This document shows positions 44,895 to 51,145 of a stretch of 51,145 bases of DNA, one piece after another. Source of the DNA: Dehalococcoidia bacterium (lineage in GTDB: Bacteria > Chloroflexota > Dehalococcoidia > DSTF01 > JACRBR01). Within the stretch, counting starts at the first letter, position 1, and every line of letters begins with the position of its first letter. A program made the translations under genes and the position numbers. Location: contig JAKFYB010000007.1 in assembly GCA_021731085.1 (NCBI GenBank), positions 96,907 to 148,051 of the forward strand, read 5' to 3'. Under the pieces are notes generated by a model, which saw only the letters and a program-made list of their open reading frames with translations, was not told the DNA's origin and made no database searches.

Positions 44895-45362
44895 ATGGCA
44901 ACCTCGATGATCGACGCAAGCGCACTGTCTGGAGACATGCGCCACACCACGCACGAGACGCGCCTATCGGTGCTACGCCTGATCATCGCGTTCACCGCAA
45001 TCTCGACGGCGCTGCACTACGCGCACAATTACTTCCAAATCGAGCACTACCCACCCGCTGACTTCGCGACGAACAACACGATCAAGGTCGCCATCCTGAT
45101 CTCGTGGCCGCTGCTAACGGCGATCGGCATGCTTGGCTACGCGCTGTATGCCCGGCGTGGCTACGCGCCGGCGTACGTTTGTCTCATCGCCTACTCGCTG
45201 CTTGGGCTCGTAACGTTGGGCCATTTCACCGAGGGCTCGCCGCACATCGGCCCCTTCTGGTACGCGACCATCTTCACGGATGCGATCGGCGGCGTCGCGC
45301 TGCTCGCGTTCGTCGCGTGGTCGGCGGCGACCACCGGGCCCGATGCACCGAAACTGGCCTGA
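44895..45362 (+). CDS. Four-helix membrane protein, second of TetR-divergent operon
   Basis: A 155-residue protein with about four helices (VLRLIIAFTAISTALHYAHNYF, IKVAILISWPLLTAIGMLGYALY, PAYVCLIAYSLLGLVTLGHF, IGGVALLAFVAWSAA). Paired His residues (HYAHNYFQIEHYPP) lie at the helix ends. ATG at 44895 has AGGAGCGGAG upstream. It is probably the gene controlled by the divergent TetR protein; substrate or ligand unknown. Confidence 0.6.
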   Translation: MATSMIDASALSGDMRHTTHETRLSVLRLIIAFTAISTALHYAHNYFQIEHYPPADFATNNTIKVAILISWPLLTAIGMLGYALYARRGYAPAYVCLIAYSLLGLVTLGHFTEGSPHIGPFWYATIFTDAIGGVALLAFVAWSAATTGPDAPKLA

Positions 45363-45411
45363 GAGATCCCCGCCAGAACTCCCCATGTGCATCTGCACGG
45401 ACTAAGACTAT

Positions 45412-45439
45412 GGGCGGCCACGTCGGGCCGCCCTCTACA
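45412..45439. repeat. GGGCGGCC hairpin repeat, copy 2
   Basis: GGGCGGCC (45412-45419), six bases, GGCCGCCC (45426-45433), then CTCTACAA. Opposite orientation to copy 1; the arms and the CTAC tail match. Confidence 0.75.
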
Positions 45440-45499
45440 ATGCTGCCGATACTCTTGGTAACGAATGGCGTTGTTCGCATGGCGGGAAGAGGGTCCAAC

Positions 45500-46414
45500 A
45501 TGAAAGTGCTTGTTACAGGCGGCGCGGGCTTTATCGGCTCCTGGGTGACGAAAACGCTGCTGGCCGAAGGTCACGACGTCACCATCGTCGACAATCTCTC
45601 GAAGGGCTTCCGCGAGCTGATCCCGCAGGGAGCAGCCTTCATCGAGGGCGACGTACGTGATGAGAAGCTGACGGAGTGGATGCGCGGGCACGACGCCGTC
45701 ATCCACCTCGCCGCGTTCATCGAGGTCGGTCGCAGCGTCACGGAACCGCTGGTCTTCGCCGAGAACAACATCATGAACGGCCTGCGCGTGCTCGAAGCGA
45801 TGCGCAAGGCGGATGTCGGCAAGATCGTCTTTGCGTCGAGCGCGACCGTATACGGCGTGCCGCAGCGCCTGCCCATCGAAGAGAGCGATCCGATGGGCGC
45901 GCAGAACAACCCGTATGGAGCGACGAAGGTCAGCACGGAGACGTTCATCGTCACGTACAACCAGCTCTACGGCATGGACGCGATGATCCTGCGCTTCTTC
46001 AATCCGTTCGGCCCCAACGAACTCCACGATCCGGAGACGCACGCCGTACCGAACTTCGTGCGCGCCGTCATCGACAAGCAGCCGATCCCGCTATTCTGGA
46101 ACGGCGACCAGACGCGCGACTACATCTACATCGAAGATCTCGCGCGCGCGATGACGTCAGTGCTGCCGCTCTCCGGCCTCGAGTACTTCAACGTCGGCAG
46201 CGAGACCGGCGCGAAGACGATCGACCTCGTCCGCACGATCATGGATATCGCCGGCTACGAAGTCCCGATCAAGGATCTCGGCGAGCGGCCGGGCGATGTG
46301 CCCGCGAACTACGCATCGTCGAAGAAGCTGATGGCTGCGACGGACTGGCGCGCGCAGCTCACGTTGCGTGAAGGACTGGAGCGCACGTACGAATGGTTCC
46401 GCTCGCGCGCGTAG
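45500..46414 (+). CDS. NAD-dependent nucleotide-sugar epimerase/dehydratase
   Basis: A 304-residue SDR-extended enzyme, closest to UDP-glucose 4-epimerase (GalE)-type. The cofactor motif VLVTGGAGFIGSW starts the protein, and the catalytic YGATK follows NNP. RDYIYIEDLARAM is typical of NDP-sugar epimerases. The ATG at 45500 gives the standard N-terminus; the longer frame from 45104 only overlaps another gene. It may supply a sugar nucleotide to the glycosyltransferases of this region. Confidence 0.9.
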   Translation: MKVLVTGGAGFIGSWVTKTLLAEGHDVTIVDNLSKGFRELIPQGAAFIEGDVRDEKLTEWMRGHDAVIHLAAFIEVGRSVTEPLVFAENNIMNGLRVLEAMRKADVGKIVFASSATVYGVPQRLPIEESDPMGAQNNPYGATKVSTETFIVTYNQLYGMDAMILRFFNPFGPNELHDPETHAVPNFVRAVIDKQPIPLFWNGDQTRDYIYIEDLARAMTSVLPLSGLEYFNVGSETGAKTIDLVRTIMDIAGYEVPIKDLGERPGDVPANYASSKKLMAATDWRAQLTLREGLERTYEWFRSRA

Positions 46415-46437
46415 TCCTGCAGAACGAACGCGTGCGA

Positions 46438-47202
46438 TCAGCCCGCGGCGCCCTGCTGATGCTCACTCGTGCTTGCAGGTCGCGGCAGAAGGCCTGTTCC
46501 TGAAGGCCGCCAGACGCACCACCAGGCAGAGAACAGCACCACGGCACCGCCAACGGCCGCGTCGAGGAAGAAGTGATTCGCGGTGGACACGATGGCGAGC
46601 AGCATCAGCGCTGGCACCAACCCCGCGAGCGCGCAGTGCCACGGCTTTAGCTTGTACGCCTGACAGAAGCCGATCGTGATCAGCAGCGGGAGGCCGAAAT
46701 GGAAGCTTGGCATTGCCGCAAAGTTGTTCCTGCCGCCATCACTGCTGGCAATCGCGTCGCCGTGAATGACATCCACGAAGCCGTACTCCGGCAACATGCG
46801 CGGCGGAGCTACCGGCAGCACCGTAAAGAACACCAGGCCAATGGCGAGCGACATGAAGAACGCCGACCGGTACTTCGTGTACAGCTGCCGATCGCGAAGA
46901 TACCCTGCGGCCGAGCCGAGGATGATGACGGGCAGATAGGTAAAGCGATACGCGGCCTCCATGGCGACGAGCAGGCCAGGAACCGCTGCGAAGGCATGCT
47001 GGATCCGCAGCTCGAAGAAGATGCCCATGCGCCGTTCGAGCGCAATGACGCCGAACGCGTTGTCGACGGCAACGCCCGGGGTGCCCTCGACCAGCACGCG
47101 CACGAGGCTATAGGCGCCGTAGACGGCGAGCACCAGCAGCACTTCTGCCGCTGCAGGAAGCAGCCAGCGACCCCTGCCCAGAGCCAGCTCCCTCGATATC
47201 AC
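46438..47202 (-). CDS. PAP2-superfamily (inositol-phosphotransferase-like) membrane protein
   Basis: A 254-residue membrane protein with about six helices. FTVLPVAPPRMLPEYGFVD, NNFAAMPSFHFGLPLLI and ANHFFLDAAVGGAVV match the PAP2/aureobasidin-resistance-like group of phosphatases and lipid phosphotransferases; the conserved His and Asp are in the last two. Probable role in lipid head-group transfer or dephosphorylation at the cell membrane. It is convergent with the epimerase gene. Confidence 0.85.
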   Translation of the reverse strand: MISRELALGRGRWLLPAAAEVLLVLAVYGAYSLVRVLVEGTPGVAVDNAFGVIALERRMGIFFELRIQHAFAAVPGLLVAMEAAYRFTYLPVIILGSAAGYLRDRQLYTKYRSAFFMSLAIGLVFFTVLPVAPPRMLPEYGFVDVIHGDAIASSDGGRNNFAAMPSFHFGLPLLITIGFCQAYKLKPWHCALAGLVPALMLLAIVSTANHFFLDAAVGGAVVLFSAWWCVWRPSGTGLLPRPASTSEHQQGAAG

Positions 47203-47365
47203 CCGCAGATCCTAGCAGCGCCCGGCCGGAGGCGGGATGGTCATTTCCACGCCCCATGTTGCAAGCGCGTAACGACAACACACTCCGAAGACCGGCCTGA
47301 ATCTCATGGGGTCGCTCTGTGCCTGCCGTGACCCCGACGAGAACGTGGCAACCGTTCGCGTTGGA

Positions 47366-49729
47366 CTACGCGCACATCAGCACGCTCTTCCCAGACTGCG
47401 ACGCAGTCAGCCCAAGGTCCGCGGCGTTGATCACTTTGTCGCCGTTCTGGTCGATGCGCGACGGCGGCGGGCGCTTGCCCGTCTGGGCGGCGACGCGTCC
47501 GAGGTCGGCGGCGTTCACCGTGCCGTCGCCGCTGACGTCGGCCCGCATCGTCTTGCACGACAACCACGGGTGCTGCCCGAGCGCGAGTTCGAGTCCGTCG
47601 TTGTACCCATCACCGTCTGTGTCGGTGTGTATGCCAAGGTCGTAGCGCTCGGCGGAGACGAGATGGTGCTGCGGGACAGGGTCGGAATCCCAACCGCCGA
47701 TGATGAGCACACTACCGTCGGGCAGACGCAGGGCGAGGTGTTCACGGCGCGCGTCGTTGATGGGGCCGGCGTTCGACCAGCCACCGGTGGGTGCAAGGAG
47801 TTCCGCCGAATCGAGGATGGCTGTGATCGAGACCGGATCTTGCCCGCCAGCGACGAGGATCGCGCCGGAGTCCAGCAGGGTTGCCGATGCGGCGAGGCGT
47901 TCGTCCGCCATAGAGGCGAGCGGCGACCAGGTGTTGGTCGCGGGATTGTACTCCTCGGCGGTGGAGGCGTCCGGCGAGCCGCCGATGACGACGACGCGTC
48001 CGTTCGCGCGGGCGACGGACGTGTGACCGGAGCGCGCATGTCCCATTCCCGAACCGTCGGTCCAGGTGTCGGTCGTGATGTCGTAGATACGTGTTGTGGC
48101 TATGGGCGTCTGGTCGGGGAAGGTGGCGTAGCCGCCGGTGACGATCGCGCGTCCGCCGCCGATGGGGTCGAGGGTGCCGGTGATCTGCGCGGGAAGGCCG
48201 GTATGCGGTGAGCCCCAGGTGTTCGAGGCGGCGTTGTAGACGGCGCTGGAACTGACGGTGCTGGCGTCGGACATGAAGGCGAGGATGCTGCCCGGCGCGA
48301 GGTTCACCGCGCGCGTGAAGCCGCCGTTTACGGGAAGGGGCGGGCCCGCGGACCAGGCGTTGGTCGCGGGGTCATAGATCTCGGTGGAGGTGAGCGGTGA
48401 GAACGTGGGTGTGAACCCACCGATCGCGATCACCTTACCGTTGGGCAGCAGTCGCATGGCGTGATAGCGGCGCACTTCGGTCATCGGGCCGGTGGGCGTC
48501 CAGGCATTGGTCGCGGGGCTGTAGACCTCGGCTGTGCCGGAGCCGCCGACGAGGGCACGGCCATCGAAGAGGACGACGCCGGCGAGACCGGGTCGGGGTG
48601 TGGACATGGCGGCGACAGGCACCCACGCGCTCGGATCATACAGTTCGGAGACGGCGGTATAGATATCGGAGCCATTGATGTTTCCGCCGGTCACCAGAAG
48701 CTCGCCGGTGGCCAGCAGAGTCGTTGCGGCCCAGGTCTTGGCGATCGACATCGAAGCCGTGTTCGACCACGTTGTCGATTCAGGGTCGAACAGCTGCACC
48801 TTCGGTGTTCGCCCACTCGGGCCGGTTTGACCAAGGATGGCGACGTGGCCGTTGCCGAGCAGGGTCAGCGTGAAATCGAGACCCGGGCTTGGCGCGTAGG
48901 TGTCCACCGACTCGTTCGTGAGGGGATCAAAGATCGCCGCACGGGTCTGATCAAACTCAATGCCGTGCACAAACAGCACGCGGCCGTCCGCCATGCGGAC
49001 ACCTCTCGTCTCAATGCCCAATGAACCCGGTGGTGCTGTGGTCAAACTCCACAAGTTCGTCGAAGGATCGTAGATCTCTGGTGCGCCTGACCCTCCCGCA
49101 ACAACAACACGTCCGTCATCGAGTAGGACGGCAGCATGTCTTGACCGGGGCTCGGCCATGCTCGCGGCCGGGGTCCACGTGTTCAGGACGGGGTCGTAGA
49201 TCTCAGCCGTGTGCGATGTGAAGCCTGAGAACGCAATGTTAGGGTCCCCGCCGGTAACGAGCACACGACCATCGGGCAGCAGAGTCGACGTGTGTGCACT
49301 GTGCGCGTAATTCATCAACGGTGTGGAGGTCCAGGTGTCGGTGCCGGGCGTGTAGATCTCAGCGAGCCTGCCGTCCGCGCCGTGGTTCCAGCCGCCGGTC
49401 ACGAGCACGCGACCGTCTCTCAGCAGTGTTGCTTGATGAACCGAGCGCGCATACAGCATGTTCGCTGACGGTTCCCAGGTGTTGGTGGTGCGGTTGTAGA
49501 TTGCTGTTTCCCAATTGAAGGGGATGACCCCTCCGGCGCCACCGGTGACGAGAACTTTGCCCTTTGGCAGCAGCGTAGATGTGTGGGCGTAGCGGGCGTA
49601 CGGCATGCTGGCCGCGGACGACCATGTGCCCGGCCCCGCCGCCTCCGTTGCGGGCACACTCTGGGGCGCGGCGCCGAGGAGGGCGGCGATCACGAGGACG
49701 GCGGCGGTTAGTGCGAGTCGTGTGCGCAT
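47366..49729 (-). CDS. Secreted Kelch-repeat protein with dockerin-like C-terminus
   Basis: A 787-residue secreted protein with signal peptide (LALTAAVLVIAALLGAAPQ). Fourteen motifs of the G-x-V/L-x-V-x-GG type (GKVLVTGG, GRVLVTGG, GRVVVAGG and related) follow at about 45-60 residue spacing, consistent with two seven-bladed Kelch propellers. A TSP3-like loop (DTDGDGYNDGLE) precedes a first Cys (WLSCKTM), then two EF-hand-like loops (DVSGDGTVNAADLGRVA and DQNGDKVINAADLGLTA) and a final Cys one residue from the end (VLMCA). It is the third protein here with this C-terminal module. Confidence 0.9.
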   Translation of the reverse strand: MRTRLALTAAVLVIAALLGAAPQSVPATEAAGPGTWSSAASMPYARYAHTSTLLPKGKVLVTGGAGGVIPFNWETAIYNRTTNTWEPSANMLYARSVHQATLLRDGRVLVTGGWNHGADGRLAEIYTPGTDTWTSTPLMNYAHSAHTSTLLPDGRVLVTGGDPNIAFSGFTSHTAEIYDPVLNTWTPAASMAEPRSRHAAVLLDDGRVVVAGGSGAPEIYDPSTNLWSLTTAPPGSLGIETRGVRMADGRVLFVHGIEFDQTRAAIFDPLTNESVDTYAPSPGLDFTLTLLGNGHVAILGQTGPSGRTPKVQLFDPESTTWSNTASMSIAKTWAATTLLATGELLVTGGNINGSDIYTAVSELYDPSAWVPVAAMSTPRPGLAGVVLFDGRALVGGSGTAEVYSPATNAWTPTGPMTEVRRYHAMRLLPNGKVIAIGGFTPTFSPLTSTEIYDPATNAWSAGPPLPVNGGFTRAVNLAPGSILAFMSDASTVSSSAVYNAASNTWGSPHTGLPAQITGTLDPIGGGRAIVTGGYATFPDQTPIATTRIYDITTDTWTDGSGMGHARSGHTSVARANGRVVVIGGSPDASTAEEYNPATNTWSPLASMADERLAASATLLDSGAILVAGGQDPVSITAILDSAELLAPTGGWSNAGPINDARREHLALRLPDGSVLIIGGWDSDPVPQHHLVSAERYDLGIHTDTDGDGYNDGLELALGQHPWLSCKTMRADVSGDGTVNAADLGRVAAQTGKRPPPSRIDQNGDKVINAADLGLTASQSGKSVLMCA

Positions 49730-49786
49730 CTGAAGCTCCCTGAATGCCCAGCCTGCGAGCCAGCGGACTAGCTGTGACGCTACCGC

Positions 49787-49804
49787 CGTAGCGCCTACGC
49801 TACG
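49787..49804. promoter_or_regulatory. Inverted repeat upstream of the Kelch gene
   Basis: CGTAGCG, CCTA, CGCTACG: a perfect 7-bp inverted repeat about 58 bp upstream of the Kelch ATG. Adjacent bases (GCTACCGCCGTAGC) repeat the same idea. No promoter boxes are clear. Confidence 0.35.
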
Positions 49805-49895
49805 CCGATCCTAGCGCGGTGTCAATCACGGTCGCCTTGATTCGAAGCTGAGCGGGGTTATTCGCGGTCAATTTCGCTGGAGTGCCATCCGGCGC

Positions 49896-50396
49896 TTGGA
49901 GCTGATACGCGACACGGGGCACCATCGGCTCACGATGTGGCCTGAACCGCTGATTGCCTCCACCGAGCGACTCGACACGCACACCGTCGCCGTCACCACG
50001 CGTGACAGCGCCGGCGTCCCGGTCGCCGCAGTCATCTGCGTGCACAACGCGCGCGCCGGCTTTGGCATCTTCGGCGAGATGCGGATTCTCGACGACCGGG
50101 GCGGCCCGCGCCAGCGTGTGCGAGCGCTGGTGCTCCTCGTGCGCGAAGCCCTGCGCTACGCCGACACGATCGGCATCACACGCGTGAGCACGGAAGCGCC
50201 GGAGCGTCTCGTGCCGTTCGCGGCGCGGTTGGCGGGCATAGAGGGCGAACGGGTCTCGCGGCGGCGACTGTTCCACACAGACCTGCATGCGGCGCGCACG
50301 GCGACGCTGCGCGCGAGCGGCGATGACGGCAGCTTTCGCGCGCTCACGCCGGAAGAGGAGGAGGCGATCGATGCCGCAATCGACGTTCGCCGCTGA
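49896..50396 (+). CDS. Unrecognised protein, first of right-edge pair
   Basis: Up to 166 residues, from TTG at 49896 (ATG at 49935 is an alternative). Mixed alpha/beta sequence (VAVTTRDSAGVPVAAVICVHNARAGFGIFGEMRILDD, VRALVLLVREALRYADTIGITRVSTEAPERLVPF) faintly recalls a GNAT or tail-associated protein of a phage, but no family is confident. It overlaps the next gene by 26 bp, so the two are coupled. Confidence 0.5.
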   Translation: MELIRDTGHHRLTMWPEPLIASTERLDTHTVAVTTRDSAGVPVAAVICVHNARAGFGIFGEMRILDDRGGPRQRVRALVLLVREALRYADTIGITRVSTEAPERLVPFAARLAGIEGERVSRRRLFHTDLHAARTATLRASGDDGSFRALTPEEEEAIDAAIDVRR

Positions 50397-51145
50397 AGGC
50401 ACGCAGTTCATCGACGGCATCGACCCGGCGTACGCGCTCGCCGGCATCTGGAATCTCGACGCAATCTACCTCGGCGGGTCGAAAACGGCCGTCCGCCGCA
50501 GCCTCGGCCGCTTCGATGTCTTCGGTGCTGCCATCTCCGGTCGCGCGCTGACGGCCACGGACGCGCTCACCGCGGCGGAACTGGTGCTCGAAACAACCAG
50601 CGTCGCCGGGCCGAGTGCGTGGGCCGCGCGCATCGAGCGCATCACACGCGCTGACTGGGACTACACCACCGGCAACTGGACGGTCGCAGGCGGCGACGTC
50701 GGCACACCACCGGCTGCGGTCGCGTTCACATCCCCGGTCGCCGCCGGAGAGTTCGTCGTCAGCAGCATGCTCCCGTTCGTCACCGATGCCATCACCAATC
50801 GCAGCGGACTCGTGCTGCTTCGCCTGAAGGCCGACGACGAACAACCGGCGCAGTCACAGTGGTGCGCGTTCGATGCGTTCCTGCCGTCGACCCTGCGCCC
50901 GCGCCTACGCGTCACCTACACCGCAACAGAGCCAAGTGCCATCGATCACCCACACAAGACCACCATCCCCATCGCCCGCGCCGAAACGCCGGAACAACCA
51001 TCGCAGCCAGAACGAGCGGCGCCTCCGTCACGAGGACGGGCGCCCTCGCCCGTCGCACGTCGTCCGAACACCGTGCGACTTCGCCAACGCACCCGTCCCG
51101 ACCGGCGACGCGGGCTGAAAAGCCCGCGCCCCGTCCCTAGCCCCT
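50371..51145 (+). CDS. DNRLRE-like or phage-structural-like protein (open at window end)
   Basis: ATG at 50371 after GAGGAGGAGGCG, open to the window edge (over 258 residues). LDAIYLGGSKTAVRRSLGRFDV, RITRADWDYTTGNWTVAGGDVG, and RSGLVLLRLKADDE through LRPRLRVTYTA resemble DNRLRE-type beta-sandwich domains used in cell-wall or tail-fibre proteins. After about residue 200 the frame passes through two hairpin repeats (51035-51054, 51109-51128), giving a basic Arg/Pro-rich tail of doubtful origin. The true stop is outside the window. Confidence 0.55.
   Translation, partial: MPQSTFAAEGTQFIDGIDPAYALAGIWNLDAIYLGGSKTAVRRSLGRFDVFGAAISGRALTATDALTAAELVLETTSVAGPSAWAARIERITRADWDYTTGNWTVAGGDVGTPPAAVAFTSPVAAGEFVVSSMLPFVTDAITNRSGLVLLRLKADDEQPAQSQWCAFDAFLPSTLRPRLRVTYTATEPSAIDHPHKTTIPIARAETPEQPSQPERAAPPSRGRAPSPVARRPNTVRLRQRTRPDRRRGLKSPRPVPSP
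51029..51054. repeat. GACGGGCG hairpin repeat, copy 2
   Basis: CACGAG, GACGGGCG, CCCT, CGCCCGTC. This 26-base block matches the complement of 34665-34690 at 25 of 26 positions. Here it lies within the open frame at the right edge. Confidence 0.8.
51109..51128. repeat. GCGGGCT hairpin repeat, copy 2
   Basis: CGCGGGCT, GAAA, AGCCCGCG: an 8-bp stem with a GAAA (GNRA-type) tetraloop. It matches the stem of 20610-20630. Confidence 0.75.

Noticed and set aside
49800-50447. Minus-strand open frame overlapping the right-edge gene
   Set aside because: Its last 40 or so residues look protein-like, but the rest is Arg-rich antisense sequence. The plus-strand genes have a ribosome site and an overlapping second gene.

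Overview
The window is about 51 kb of high-GC DNA dense with genes on both strands. It most likely comes from a Chloroflexota (Chloroflexi) bacterium, perhaps class Dehalococcoidia. The reasons are secreted proteins with long Thr-Pro linkers, thrombospondin-3 plus dockerin-like C-termini without any visible cellulosome, a DUF2851-type gene, a CIRCE-controlled groESL operon, and frequent GTG and TTG starts. The assignment is an inference from gene content; no rRNA or tRNA gene was found.

Layout. 1-11 kb: housekeeping genes (folC truncated at the left edge, a P-loop kinase, ruvB, pyrE, an MBL hydrolase, a zinc-ribbon protein, an enoyl-CoA hydratase, lysS, a DtxR-type regulator, a GT2 glycosyltransferase, an ABC exporter and a Rieske protein). 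11-15 kb: a giant secreted PA14/sugar-dehydrogenase/PKD/TSP3/dockerin protein. 15.6-20.5 kb: an exopolysaccharide operon (Wzz-like protein, two glycosyltransferases, flippase) with a perfect parS site inside it. 20.7-25.2 kb: a Crp/Fnr regulator divergent from two paralogous methyltransferases, then a CoA-transferase. 25.3-31.7 kb: groEL/groES, an XRE regulator with a DUF2851-type gene, tsaD, an antitoxin-like orphan and dapA. 32-38 kb: a flavoprotein, a decayed TPR gene, a nuclease-like protein, VOC, CMD-like and SDR enzymes, and a small dockerin protein. 38-47 kb: a GT39-type membrane glycosyltransferase, an APC permease, a CaiB-type CoA-transferase, a lipoprotein, a TetR regulator with a divergent small operon, a sugar epimerase and a PAP2-type enzyme. 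47-49.7 kb: a 14-motif Kelch protein with the same dockerin end. 49.9 kb to the edge: an unrecognised gene pair, the second open at the window end.

Two themes stand out. First, three otherwise unrelated secreted proteins end in the same module: a TSP3-like Asp-rich loop, a Cys, a duplicated dockerin-like EF-hand pair, and a second Cys at or one residue from the C-terminus. The two Cys are 59-62 residues apart in all three. This looks like a disulfide-closed C-terminal targeting or docking domain. Second, the genome carries several families of short repeats. Some are hairpin (REP-like) elements; others are low-complexity stutter arrays of the GACCTC/GACATC, GTCGTCAGTCGTC or CAGTGTCTCAGTG kind. 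They occupy most gene junctions, and five junctions in a row between groEL and dapA. They have also entered reading frames without breaking them (folC twice, the XRE gene, the DUF2851 gene, and the gene open at the right edge).

Regulatory sites visible in the sequence are a CIRCE operator for groESL, a 10+2+10 palindrome just before the XRE start, paired palindromes between the TetR gene and its divergent operon, a palindrome in the Crp/methyltransferase gap, a long leader hairpin before the lipoprotein, and a 12-bp-stem hairpin between convergent genes at 25.3 kb. All function names are by motif reading alone.
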